Origin: Neorhizobium lilium
Lineage (GTDB): Bacteria; Pseudomonadota; Alphaproteobacteria; Rhizobiales; Rhizobiaceae
NCBI RefSeq assembly: GCF_004053875.1
Contig: NZ_SBIP01000006.1
Location: forward strand, 186,001-250,000
DNA length: 64,000 nt
Direction of reading: 5' to 3'
Part shown: in pieces, positions 24,993 to 33,953 of the stretch
Position numbering within the stretch: position 1 is the stretch's first letter
Layout: every line of letters begins with the position of its first letter
The notes under the pieces: generated by a model
The model's input: only the letters and a program-made list of their open reading frames with translations
Databases searched by the model: none
What the model was told of the DNA's origin: nothing
Program-made: the position numbers and the translations under genes

Positions 24993-25391
24993 TTACATAA
25001 GCATGTTGCCCTGACGGGGTGAAGCCTTGGAGGGCGAAACGCCGCTTTGCCAGCGGTCGCGGCTATGCAGGATTTCAAGGTCATCGGATGGCGGTGGTTC
25101 GCGAAACTGGAAGGCGATGACATCCTCTATCGAACCGTGAAGCCAGCGCTCGTATTCTTGCCGCTTGAGCAAAACGGGCATTCGGTCGTTGAAGGGCCTG
25201 ATCGTCTCGTTGGCGGTCATGGTCATGCCGGCGAACACGGGGCCGAAATCCGGAGTGTTCGTGCAGAAGCCTGCCCAGGCGATCAAGGGTTGCCGGTTCT
25301 TCGAAAACCACGATCGGGTTTTCTCGCCTTTGACACCGTCGGGGTTGGCGAAATGGGTGAGTGGGATCAGGCAGCGGTATTTGCTGACTCA
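24993..25391 (-). pseudogene. truncated SRAP-family gene
   Basis: The frame reads KYRCLIPLTHFANPDGVKGE, then SWFSKNRQPLIAWAGF, and NDRMPVLLKRQEYERWLHGS, matching the middle and C-terminal half of SRAP proteins. The N-terminal third, with the catalytic Cys, is missing: upstream of about 25391 the frame meets a TGA and unrelated sequence. In PFNDRMPV the active-site His of the neighbour is Asn, a second sign of decay or change. Confidence 0.8.
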
Positions 25392-25686
25392 TTTATTTAC
25401 AATCCCCATGCGATCAAAAAAGGGCTTGGCGACACGAGCAGCGCTGCACGTCTGAATGACGCAGATTCAATTGCTCGGAACTACGTCGTCTAACACACCT
25501 CGTGTGGCGGCGACCGGCGCTCTAGGCTCCATCGGCAACACCGGCCGACGAACCGATAGGAAAGAGCTGATGGACCGCACCACTCCGTTATCAACACGGA
25601 GCGCCGCGCGCTGCAGTACTGACAGCCGGTGTGGGTTCGGCCTCACAACTATTTGTCGCGGGCGACGAGAATGGGAGTCCACTGCA
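25392..25686. other. boundary region between backbone and accessory genes
   Basis: No gene is supported. This is where the SRAP remnant ends and accessory genes begin, so it is a likely insertion or deletion junction, but no repeat or att-like core was seen. Confidence 0.35.
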
Positions 25687-26493
25687 TCACGGGGTGGTAG
25701 AAACGGTGATTGGAGGACGTTCTTTCACGAGGGCACAGGCCGAATTCAAGCGCTCAAGATCCTTGAGGTAGGAGAACGAAGCGAAGACTAGCAGGACACC
25801 CTCCGCAGCCAGCGCCGAAGACATTATGGAAACAAAGCCCGCCTGTGCATATGTTCCCGCTGCTACAACTAAGATCACAAGCGCGGCGACCGCCGAAATC
25901 GTGAACGCAATCAGCACAAGGCCCCTTTTGACACGATGATGTCTGCTCGCCAGCGTGAACCAGATCCCGTCCCAGGCTACGTGCCGAGCGCCACTTGCGT
26001 GAGCTAGCGTCATTCCCAACGCGTTGGTCGGATGCGCCCTGAGTGCCTCGATCTCAGGAACGGTCGCCAAGATACCCAAAGCCTTTCTGTGCTCCAGTTG
26101 CAGAACACTTCCTGTCGACGAGCTGTTGAGAGCTTCACGTGTCGCCTGGTCTGCCGTCTCGGCCACGGTGCCCTTGATAACCCATAGGCGATAGCCGATC
26201 GCCACGATCAAAACCAACACCGCAAGATATTCGGTTGGACCAAAATCACTTCCGACTGGTGGAGCCTCCGATGGCAAATATTTGTAACGGCGCATTGCGA
26301 AATCGTAGCCGTATTCGATTGCGCTCTTCGCCATGAGCATGCTGGAAAAGGCGACAAGTACGCTGAACGTCGTATCTCGGACCCACCATTTCGCCAGGAT
26401 AGGGATGATTTTTTCAAATTCTATGCGGATCGACATGTATCGCTTCTCGTCTTCAAAGGCCGGGCTATATTCGTTAATCCGTCGAGGCTGCAA
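25687..26493 (-). CDS. unknown four-segment membrane protein
   Basis: A 268-aa frame from a TTG at 26493; an ATG at 26436 (MSIRIEFEK) is the alternative, neither with a clear ribosome-binding site. Hydrophobic segments: about residues 42-60 (TTFSVLVAFSSMLMAK), 88-106 (YLAVLVLIVAIGYRLWV), 192-214 (LVLIAFTISAVAALVILVVA) and 220-245. Between pairs lies a soluble loop of ~85 residues (ETADQATREALNSSSTGS). No family recognised. It lies 84 bp downstream of the protease-nuclease gene in the same direction, so it may be its membrane partner. Confidence 0.6.
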   Translation of the reverse strand: MQPRRINEYSPAFEDEKRYMSIRIEFEKIIPILAKWWVRDTTFSVLVAFSSMLMAKSAIEYGYDFAMRRYKYLPSEAPPVGSDFGPTEYLAVLVLIVAIGYRLWVIKGTVAETADQATREALNSSSTGSVLQLEHRKALGILATVPEIEALRAHPTNALGMTLAHASGARHVAWDGIWFTLASRHHRVKRGLVLIAFTISAVAALVILVVAAGTYAQAGFVSIMSSALAAEGVLLVFASFSYLKDLERLNSACALVKERPPITVSTTP

Positions 26494-26576
26494 TCAGCCT
26501 GAAGGCCCAACTGACGGTCGTGTCATCTTGAAGGCTGGTTGCCGCATCCAAAAACGTCGAATATGCATGGCATGCG

Positions 26577-28811
26577 CTATTTCAGGATCGCGGCAATATC
26601 GTTCAGCACGAGTGACGGCACGAAGTTCCGATCCTCATAAAGTGCCATCAACTCTGCTTTGTCGATCGCAATCAAATCCTTGTTCTTCAGACGATCTCCG
26701 TTCCCGGCCTTCCAGGCGCTATCCCAGACAAGCGCGAGAACCCTCGCACCATCAGCCATGGCTGCGGCAGTCGTCTCGCCGAACTGTTCCCACAAGGCGC
26801 TTGTGACTCGCCGCGATTTCCCACCGCCTGTGGCGATATATGCGTCCACGATTGATGCCGGGGGAAGCGCGGCCATCGTGCGGTCCATCAAGTTAAAAAC
26901 GCAGACAGCAACCGCCTGCCCATCAGTCAACAGATCGAGCCTACCCCTCGCCTTCGCCAAGTCTTTTCCGATGAGATCGAACAGTGTCTCGGACTCGTTG
27001 TCGACCATTGCGTCTTCATAGGCACCATGGACTCCGTCGCCACGTCCGTCGGGATATCCATTGTTGAGGTAGGATCCATGCAACGTCTGGCTGGCATCAC
27101 CGACATAATGCGCCATAATGCCAGCCGCGCAAACGAAGGCTGGGACATCACTCTTCCGCAAAGACTCGACCATGGCATCGTAAAATTGCCAGACGCGGAA
27201 TGGCAGCAATCCTCTTTCACTGGGCTTTGTGTGACCAAGAGTATCGTAATAGGCCTGCCAGTCTTCGACTGTCACCTTGCTGGGATCTGCTGAGCAGATA
27301 TCGCGCAACGTCAGTCCATCGCCCGGTCGGGGTTGATCGATATCGGCATAGTGGGTCGGGTTTTCAGGATTGATTCCGCCTTTGCGGCCGCCCTTTATTT
27401 TACTTGCAGCTTGTTTCCAGACGATATCCGGCACGTCCGCTAAGGGCACAAACTCGCCGCCCTCTTTCGCATCTTTGATGGCCTGCTCAATTGCATCTGG
27501 ATCCAGGCCTGATAGCTCGAACGCTATCCGATCCCGGTTCGCCTGCATCAGGGTCTCGAGTTTCTTCGACTGGATGGCGTCACAAGCGAACGCTGCGATA
27601 CTGTAGTGCCCGGTTTTCCCCCAATACGGCTTGACGCCGGTATTGTGATCTCGAACAAGCTCGACGTCCAACAGCCTGCAAACATTGCTTAGGCTGGTCG
27701 CCAAGGCGAAATTGAAACCACCCTCACGTGTGCCTGACAAGAAGGTCTGTCCTCCCCATTCAACAGCAAGCGGCCGCACGGGCGCATTCGGGTCAGTCAT
27801 CTTGAGATGCCATACGGTACCGGAATCGCCAGGCTGGGTTTGGTTTGGCTCGCGAGGGTCGGGCGCAATCAGAAAATCAGAGACATCGTCATAGCCACCG
27901 ATCGAGCGATGACGATAGAACAGTGCCTTGATCCTACCCTTCAGCCGACCGGAAGACGCGCCATAGGCCACGGTTTCCGCCTCGATCAATCGCAAGCTGA
28001 TATTACGTTCGCTCAGGTCCGCCAGCGGCCCGACCGACCCCAAACCGTAGACCTGTGAAGTCCAGTCCTTCAGATCGGAGATTTCGACGAGCCCTATATC
28101 GAGTGTCAGCCAGGTCCGCTGGCCAGGAAAGTCGCGGTAAACGTCCGTGAACGGTAGCCGGGTCAACTGCTTGGCGCTAGACCGCCCGATCTCCACCTCG
28201 CCACCACGCAGGATGGCACTGATCGGGCAACCCTCAGGTCCGGAGACGTGGCGATTGGTCAGCGCAAAAACGGTGTGGCCGTCGGTGACTAGACAACCGA
28301 TGCTGGCGAGACGTTTCTCTCCCTGCGTGATCGCAACTAAAGGAAAGCCGCCGCCAATGAGTGTTTGCGGCCAGTGCGCAGCAGGAAGGTGAGCCGGTGC
28401 CGCTTTCGCCGGCGTCACCTTGACGACGCAGACAGGCAACGTGCGCCCGTCTGGCATGTAGAGCGTTTTCGGGACAATATTTTCCGGATGGAGATCCCGT
28501 TTACCCGACCCAAAGCGATCCTCATCGACCCAAACATCGACGAACACGATAATGCATGGCCAAGAGTAATCTCGAACACTGGAATTATCGAGCGTCCTTT
28601 CTCCTTTCGGCGCTACAGACCGAGTGCGCATGTCGGCATCCGGCCTGCTGCTGGTTGGCCATGGGTCAGTTTCGCGGATCAGATACAGACCAATAGCGGT
28701 ACCGACCACATTAGCCTTGTGGATCAGGTGATAGTGGTAAAGGTCACGGGCCTCGAGAAGATCCTTGACTGACAAGCTAGAATAATTGCGCTCTACGCCG
28801 AGAATATTCAT
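26577..28811 (-). CDS. trypsin-like protease fused to an S1/P1-nuclease-like domain
   Basis: A 744-aa protein. A chymotrypsin-fold serine protease spans residues ~140-390: the catalytic His in LTNRHVSG (~186), a likely Asp in LTLDIGLVEI (~231) and the nucleophile in QPGDSGTVW (~327). A helical C-terminal part carries IMAHYVGDASQTLHGSYLNN (residues ~563-582) and, after it, GVHGAYEDAMVD, which resemble the zinc-binding HxxxD-type motifs of S1/P1 nucleases and zinc-dependent phospholipase C. No signal peptide, so probably cytoplasmic. The start at 28811 has AAGGA eight bases upstream; the ATG at 28820 abuts AAGG and is unlikely. Looks like an immune or conflict effector with protease-gated nuclease or lipase; function inferred. 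Confidence 0.75.
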   Translation of the reverse strand: MNILGVERNYSSLSVKDLLEARDLYHYHLIHKANVVGTAIGLYLIRETDPWPTSSRPDADMRTRSVAPKGERTLDNSSVRDYSWPCIIVFVDVWVDEDRFGSGKRDLHPENIVPKTLYMPDGRTLPVCVVKVTPAKAAPAHLPAAHWPQTLIGGGFPLVAITQGEKRLASIGCLVTDGHTVFALTNRHVSGPEGCPISAILRGGEVEIGRSSAKQLTRLPFTDVYRDFPGQRTWLTLDIGLVEISDLKDWTSQVYGLGSVGPLADLSERNISLRLIEAETVAYGASSGRLKGRIKALFYRHRSIGGYDDVSDFLIAPDPREPNQTQPGDSGTVWHLKMTDPNAPVRPLAVEWGGQTFLSGTREGGFNFALATSLSNVCRLLDVELVRDHNTGVKPYWGKTGHYSIAAFACDAIQSKKLETLMQANRDRIAFELSGLDPDAIEQAIKDAKEGGEFVPLADVPDIVWKQAASKIKGGRKGGINPENPTHYADIDQPRPGDGLTLRDICSADPSKVTVEDWQAYYDTLGHTKPSERGLLPFRVWQFYDAMVESLRKSDVPAFVCAAGIMAHYVGDASQTLHGSYLNNGYPDGRGDGVHGAYEDAMVDNESETLFDLIGKDLAKARGRLDLLTDGQAVAVCVFNLMDRTMAALPPASIVDAYIATGGGKSRRVTSALWEQFGETTAAAMADGARVLALVWDSAWKAGNGDRLKNKDLIAIDKAELMALYEDRNFVPSLVLNDIAAILK

Positions 28812-29003
28812 TTTTCCCATCCTTAAGCTACACTTATCCCTGAAAGTACATTACACCAATAAAGTGTTTCAGGCGATTGACAGGAGGGCTTCCGTCATTT
28901 TTTTACTGCTTAAAGGTCGTTCTGTCTCACGAAAGCTAATCTTCTCTTGCTACGCTGTTTGAGGCAATCACGAAGGCGGCTTTCAAAAAACTGCAATACT
29001 AAA

Positions 29004-29032
29004 TTGACACTTCTGCAAAAGACACTTTGTCT
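29004..29032 (+). promoter_or_regulatory. candidate promoter for the oxygenase-like gene
   Basis: TTGACA (29004-29009), a 17-bp spacer, then TTGTCT (29027-29032), 20 bp before the ATG. The -35 is consensus, the -10 poor. Confidence 0.4.
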
Positions 29033-29052
29033 CTCATCCAGGATGCCCGTGA

Positions 29053-29916
29053 ATGCTAGACGTTGCACCCCTAGGCCTAAAAGTCCGTTATTTTGAGTTT
29101 ACCCCGGATGTGTCGACGAGGTTCAACGCCATCTTGGCGGGGGCGGGGTTTAATGGATCCATTGCAATGCTAAGCGTTGAGGAGATATCTGCCTTTTTCC
29201 GCGCCAACACACCGCCGCTTCTGGCAGAAGCGCTCTTTGAGCTGAAAAATTCGGAACCCGACACCTTGGTCATTGTGGGCGGGATTGCTGAATTGCCGTG
29301 GAGTGAGCAACGCTCCGACCTAGTCGCCGCCGACTACGCACGGACACTTCAAGAGCGCGATGCTTTTCTGGCGTTTCGCAGCCACTGGCTTGTCACGGGC
29401 CTATTTGACTTAATTGGCCTCCGGCTCATGAAAACGAATGTGCTTGTGCGGCCCAGACCGGATGGCAAGATCTCTGGGCCCGATGCGCACAGGGACATGA
29501 ATCCAATTTCCGCGCTCACCACGGTCTGCAATTATGCGCCAGCGGAAACTCAGTTCGTCGACATGCCCGCCTGCCTGCGCTCCCTGGCAGCAGATTTCAA
29601 ACAGCGCTTTGTATTCGAGCCTGGCGCTCACGGGGGTTACCCGATCACGCTTTCGGAATTCGAGGTGAGACTAAACGAGTTACGCTTTCTCGGGGATGGA
29701 CGCGTGCATGCTCTAGTCCCATGCCAGAGCAACAGAAACGAGGATTTGGCACAATACGAGGCTGCGCTCTCGGAATTTTCAGTCGGCCTAACGATCGAAC
29801 CCGGCACGATCGTCATGTGGAACACACTTTATCATCGCGCGATGCCGGCCGAGACCGCGGTTGCTCCAATCTTTGGTCGGTTTTCCCGCGTCGCACTGTT
29901 CTGGGGTGGCCGGTGA
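29053..29916 (+). CDS. putative Fe(II)/2-oxoglutarate oxygenase-like protein
   Basis: A 287-aa protein with no firm family match. GPDAHRDMNPISALTTVCNY near residue 150 contains an HxD-type pair, and GTIVMWNTLYHRAMPAE near residue 256 a late His, followed by RFSRVALFW. This order (HxD, distal His, then Arg) resembles the facial triad and 2-oxoglutarate anchor of clavaminate-synthase-like or TauD oxygenases. The substrate is unknown. AGGATG lies before the ATG. It overlaps the next gene by four bases (GTGA). Confidence 0.5.
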   Translation: MLDVAPLGLKVRYFEFTPDVSTRFNAILAGAGFNGSIAMLSVEEISAFFRANTPPLLAEALFELKNSEPDTLVIVGGIAELPWSEQRSDLVAADYARTLQERDAFLAFRSHWLVTGLFDLIGLRLMKTNVLVRPRPDGKISGPDAHRDMNPISALTTVCNYAPAETQFVDMPACLRSLAADFKQRFVFEPGAHGGYPITLSEFEVRLNELRFLGDGRVHALVPCQSNRNEDLAQYEAALSEFSVGLTIEPGTIVMWNTLYHRAMPAETAVAPIFGRFSRVALFWGGR

Positions 29917-30566
29917 CCGAAACCGCGTGTCAACCTGATCAGCGGCTGGATCGATTCGTGCAATCTATTTTCAGCAGCTGGGGAAGGCTGCGACCCGCCG
30001 GTCTTTTGCATCAATTCGTCGGCCAAAGCTATGGTGACAGGCTTTTCCTGCACGATCTTTGCCACTGCATCTCTGCATTAGGGTTCAGCCGACGTGATGA
30101 GGAACTGACCGCAGTTCTCCAAAGCACGTTGAGCCGCGACCTGACAATCAGCTATCGCACGAACAGGTTTCCCGACGCAGTCAAACGCGACCTGCCAATA
30201 CTTTCGCAATTCGACGATACATACTTGCGCGAGGTCGAAAGGTTTATGCTCCACTACTATCGGAAAAGTGGCCATCCAGACCACTTTCCTGCCTACAACA
30301 ACCAGCGTTCCAGTTCGTCAGACATAGCGCGCGTCTACAGGCTCGCTGAACGGGTGGATCATTTCTGCCATCGGGATTTCGGGTTGTGGTTTTATCAGGT
30401 CCCTGCAGAACGCCTAAAAAAACTCGAGGCGAGAAGCTTTGTGAGCATCATTTCCGAAGCGTGGGGCGTCCAACAGTACAAAATTGACAGACTGTTCGGC
30501 AATGTGGTGGTCAACGAGATCTTGTCCTTGCTTGGCCAAGAGGATCAGAGCACGGTGCCACGCTAA
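29913..30566 (+). CDS. unknown protein coupled to the oxygenase-like gene
   Basis: A 217-aa protein starting with GTG overlapping the stop of the preceding gene; longer upstream frames would overlap that gene extensively and have unnatural composition. Notable are His/Cys-rich parts: RLFLHDLCHCISALGFSRRD, FMLHYYRKSGHPDHFPAYNN and RVDHFCHRDFGLWFYQVP, suggestive of a helical metal-binding protein such as an HD-like or heme-oxygenase-like fold. No family recognised. Confidence 0.6.
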   Translation: MTETACQPDQRLDRFVQSIFSSWGRLRPAGLLHQFVGQSYGDRLFLHDLCHCISALGFSRRDEELTAVLQSTLSRDLTISYRTNRFPDAVKRDLPILSQFDDTYLREVERFMLHYYRKSGHPDHFPAYNNQRSSSSDIARVYRLAERVDHFCHRDFGLWFYQVPAERLKKLEARSFVSIISEAWGVQQYKIDRLFGNVVVNEILSLLGQEDQSTVPR

Positions 30567-30726
30567 ACGTTTTGTTGAGGGTACAAGCAGTATTTGGCTA
30601 AAAGCCGAGTGACCGAGCACCCTCGGCTTCAGCGGTCGCCGGTGGTGTGAATTGTTGTTAAGTCATCCCATTGACAACGAGCGCACCAGGCGCTGAACAC
30701 CAAAGGCTGAGCAAACTCACCTCGCT

Positions 30727-32184
30727 TCAGCGCCAGAACCTTTTGGCATCGAGAACGTCGTCCAGCGCGTCCTGAGCCGTTCGGATCAGTTTCGCCTTAT
30801 CGGCATGAACGATCAGGTTATCCGCCCCTGCGTGACCGCGCAAACCATGCCCCTCCAGGACATCGGGCCCGGTGGCCAAATCATTGAGGGCACCGAGCTC
30901 GTCCTGCAGCGCCTCCATCGCAACAACGAAACGCTTGTACCGCCGCATGCCTCGTTTGTCAGGGAACAGAGAGCGGAAGAATTCCGCAGCATAGCGAAGT
31001 TTTTTAGCATCCTTGCGAGCCTCATGACGATGCTCATCGTCTACGCCAGACAGATCTTGGCCATGCTTCTTGAGTTTCTTGCGCGCTTTGCCGAGCGCCT
31101 CGGCGGCGAATTGCCCGGCTGGACGCTCGCGCGCATCTGTCGTTGCTCCGTTGCTCAAATAGTCGCCACAGTGGAGCCACCGGTTAAAATCGAGCATGAG
31201 TGCCCGTGCCCGAGAGCTGTCGAGTGCCTCGATCACATGGTCATAGGCGGTGGCTCTTTTTTCGGTGAGGCTGTCGCGCAGCTCACCTGCCTTGGCTTTC
31301 GGCAGAAGCACGTCGAGATTTCGCGCTTCCCCGAGAACGCCAGCCAGCCATCGAAAATCGGCTGACAATCTTTTCGCCTCATCGTCCAGCAGCATCGGCT
31401 TGAACAGGGTGATAGCCGAGCGCAGACGTCGGAGTGCGACACGGGCCTGATGCAGCGAGTCCTCGTTTTTCCTGCTGCGCAAAATCGTCTCATTTAGACG
31501 AAACTGTCGGAAGCACGAGGAGGCAATCGTCTGGAATGCTTGGCAGGCACTGGCCCTACGATCCAACTCGATCGGCTCAGCTTTAACGACGCCGCGCTCG
31601 GCCTCCAGCAGACGAAACCCTCTCTCGGCCTTCGACAGCACTCCGAACCGGACCGGTACGATGCCTTCGATCTTTCGGGCCAGGGAGAACAGATCCTCCG
31701 GTTTCCCGTCCTTAAGTTCCAACTCCAGCTCGAGGATCGGGGCTTCGCGGTCGACAGATCGTACCGATCCCCGGTCGAGTGCGACCTCAATGTTCGAGCC
31801 GTTCTCGGTGACGTTCCAGATCCGCCGCTCATTGACGACGTCGAACTTGGGCCGGACATCATTTGCCTGGTCGCCGAACTCGTTGATCAGGGGGCTTGTA
31901 TGGTCGATCACCGGTCTATCACCGGTGACAGGGATTTCCCATTCGCTACGCGCAAAGATCGATGCGGTCGGACCTGTCGCCTTTACGGTCTGCGTCCTGG
32001 CAGCGCCGACCTTGCGGATCCGGAGCGTGAAGCCTTCCGCAAAAAATGCATTGTCACTGGTGTCGAAATAGTTTGAGGTCTGTTGGACCGTTTCATCGGG
32101 ATCGCCTAGTAGGTTCGATGACACAAGACGCTCGAAACCGGCAGCATCAATTTCTAGTTTCAGTTCCACTTCAGCCAATGCCAC
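30727..32184 (-). CDS. CYTH-CHAD domain protein (inorganic triphosphatase type)
   Basis: A 485-aa protein. The N-terminal CYTH domain (residues ~1-200) has the ExExK motif in AEVELKLEID and basic/acidic strands such as FTLRIRKVG, which line the tunnel of triphosphate hydrolases. The C-terminal CHAD domain (residues ~215-485) has conserved His/Arg helices (SLHQARVALRRLRSAI, HRHEARKDAKKLRYAAEFFR) thought to bind polyphosphate. Comparable to E. coli YgiF. The start is GTG at 32184; a TTG at 32178 with better spacing from AAGGAG is possible. It is divergent from a Nudix gene. Confidence 0.93.
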   Translation of the reverse strand: MALAEVELKLEIDAAGFERLVSSNLLGDPDETVQQTSNYFDTSDNAFFAEGFTLRIRKVGAARTQTVKATGPTASIFARSEWEIPVTGDRPVIDHTSPLINEFGDQANDVRPKFDVVNERRIWNVTENGSNIEVALDRGSVRSVDREAPILELELELKDGKPEDLFSLARKIEGIVPVRFGVLSKAERGFRLLEAERGVVKAEPIELDRRASACQAFQTIASSCFRQFRLNETILRSRKNEDSLHQARVALRRLRSAITLFKPMLLDDEAKRLSADFRWLAGVLGEARNLDVLLPKAKAGELRDSLTEKRATAYDHVIEALDSSRARALMLDFNRWLHCGDYLSNGATTDARERPAGQFAAEALGKARKKLKKHGQDLSGVDDEHRHEARKDAKKLRYAAEFFRSLFPDKRGMRRYKRFVVAMEALQDELGALNDLATGPDVLEGHGLRGHAGADNLIVHADKAKLIRTAQDALDDVLDAKRFWR

Positions 32185-32296
32185 GCTCCTTCGTGTAATG
32201 CTTGCTGTTGAACGCCCGTCAGGTCGGTATAGTTCATCTTCCTGTAATCGTTATGACTGTAGCAAGGCCTGCAAAAACCTCAGACGGATATATGAG

Positions 32297-32734
32297 ATGA
32301 GACGCCCCACCAGACAAAACAGCCATGACACGGACGGCCTAATCATTGAACAGGCTGGCGCTCTTTGTCTTCGTGTATCGCCCAAGGGCGCGCAGGAAAT
32401 CCTTCTTGTCGGAAGCCGGCGCAGTGGACGATGGGGCTTGCCGAAAGGTCATATCGAGCCTGGAGAAACGTCCTATGAAGCTGCGGCGCGGGAGGCCTTT
32501 GAAGAGGCAGGTATCCGAGGTGAAATATCCGATACGATCGCGGGATCATTCGCCTATTCGAAAGAGAGCAGCCCGAACCCCTACCGGGTGATTGTCCATC
32601 GGCTTGCCGTGAGCTCGATCGGTGACGCCTATCCCGAGCAAGGGCTTAGAGCAAGGCAGTGGTTCACCCACTCGGATGCCGCGAATGCTGTCGGCCACGA
32701 AGGTCTGCGTGATCTGCTGCAAAACCTGGACTGA
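32297..32734 (+). CDS. Nudix hydrolase
   Basis: A 145-aa protein with a complete Nudix box, GHIEPGETSYEAAAREAFEE (and AGI) at about residues 56-78, matching Gx5Ex7REUxEExGU. Nudix enzymes cleave nucleoside diphosphate-linked compounds; the short form resembles diadenosine/diphosphoinositol polyphosphate hydrolases. It lies divergent to the CYTH-CHAD gene with 112 bp between, both dealing with phosphate-anhydride chemistry. A hairpin overlaps its stop. Confidence 0.92.
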   Translation: MRRPTRQNSHDTDGLIIEQAGALCLRVSPKGAQEILLVGSRRSGRWGLPKGHIEPGETSYEAAAREAFEEAGIRGEISDTIAGSFAYSKESSPNPYRVIVHRLAVSSIGDAYPEQGLRARQWFTHSDAANAVGHEGLRDLLQNLD

Positions 32735-32751
32735 CCTAGATCCAGTGTTTT
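32726..32751 (+). terminator. intrinsic terminator overlapping the Nudix stop codon
   Basis: CTGGA/TCCAG stem with a 10-nt loop that contains the TGA, followed by TGTTTT. Short stem, so moderate strength. Confidence 0.45.
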
Positions 32752-33184
32752 GCCGAAAGCGGTAGCATATACCCACCGAGCTGGCGTCGCCCGGTGGGCG
32801 CCCGGCCAGCCGGTTCACTCAATGGCGAGACCGATACTGGCCTTATCGTCCAGCAGCCTTATGGTCACGAGCTGCGCATGCGGTGCCGCATGACCTCACA
32901 CGGAGAAACCCGAGCAATTCGCCATCTTTTCTCCCAGCGGGTAGAGAAATGGTCGGCAAGCGCTTCGCTGCGGTAAGACCCAGTGCTAAATGGTGAATGT
33001 ATTTTTGAATTCTCTTTAGATCACGACCGCCGCCGAGTGCGACACTGACCATTGAAACGGAGGTGTAGCCCAAAGCACACCGGCGTTCGGACTTTTATTT
33101 GATTATGACAGTTTCTCAGCGTTTAAATGACTGAATCGCATCAAACGCATCCTCGGTTTCCGAGGGACGGCATTCGGAAAGATC
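32752..33184. other. intergenic region
   Basis: No gene supported. It contains a CCCACCG/CGGTGGG stem (32772-32798) and overlapping GCTGGC/GCCAGC, with no T-run, and AT-rich DNA (33000-33130) that may hold the promoter of the next gene. Confidence 0.35.
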
Positions 33185-33910
33185 ATGCAGACAGTGTTGG
33201 ATTTCCTGGACGATCCCTATCGGGTCGAAACAGATGCGTTCGTGTTGCACCGGCAAGGCAATCGAATCGTTCTTGACCGCACCGTGTTTTATCCAGGCAT
33301 TGGTATATCACCGGCAGACACCGGCAAAATCATACTCGACGACGGGCGGGTGTTAACGGTTAACCGTGGCGCGTGGCATGACACTATGCCTGGAGTGCTT
33401 GAGCATTTCTGCGACACGGTTCCCGATGATCTTCTGCCGGGCGCGAAGGTCGTTGCCCGAATTGACTGGTCCTCGAGATTTTCCGCGATGCGTGTTCATA
33501 CGGCGTTGCATCTTGTTTCGGTTGGGTTTCCTTACCCGATGATTGATGGCGAGTTGCTCGCCGGATGGGGAAGCGCAACGTTCGAGGCGGACAAGACCGG
33601 CATTGACGCGCGGGATCTGGAAAACTTGGTGGAAACGCTTGTCCGTCGACGTCTGGCGATTGAAGCTATCTGGACAGCCCAATCGCTTCGGGATCCTCGG
33701 ACGAGAGTTCGCTCATTTATTTGGCCTAAGTCGCAGGGGTGCATACGAGCGATCAGGATTGCCGATGTCGATCTTCAACCCTGTGACGGGCTGCATTTAC
33801 GAAACACTGAGGAGGTCGGGCTAATTAAGGTCGTTGATTTCTTGCGATTGAGCGCCGGGCTTTATCGCTGCGATATCCGTGTTGTCGAGGACCATCCAGC
33901 ACAGGGCTAG
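33185..33910 (+). CDS. AlaX-type alanyl-tRNA editing protein
   Basis: A 241-aa stand-alone editing domain that hydrolyses Ser or Gly mischarged on tRNA-Ala. The two metal-binding motifs are present: RVHTALHLVSV (HxxxH, about residues 103-113) and CDGLHLRNTEEVG (Cys-x3-His, about residues 201-213), where AlaRS editing domains have CGGTHxxNTxEIG. An N-terminal strand region (VLDRTVFYPGIG) is also typical. GGAAAG lies before the ATG. Confidence 0.9.
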   Translation: MQTVLDFLDDPYRVETDAFVLHRQGNRIVLDRTVFYPGIGISPADTGKIILDDGRVLTVNRGAWHDTMPGVLEHFCDTVPDDLLPGAKVVARIDWSSRFSAMRVHTALHLVSVGFPYPMIDGELLAGWGSATFEADKTGIDARDLENLVETLVRRRLAIEAIWTAQSLRDPRTRVRSFIWPKSQGCIRAIRIADVDLQPCDGLHLRNTEEVGLIKVVDFLRLSAGLYRCDIRVVEDHPAQG

Positions 33911-33953
33911 GGGATTCTGACACTCGCTGAGGCGGTCCTGGGTCAACGTCTTC

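Noticed and set aside
32843..33073. A 76-aa minus-strand ORF between Nudix and AlaX genes
   Set aside because: No ribosome-binding site and no protein-like composition.
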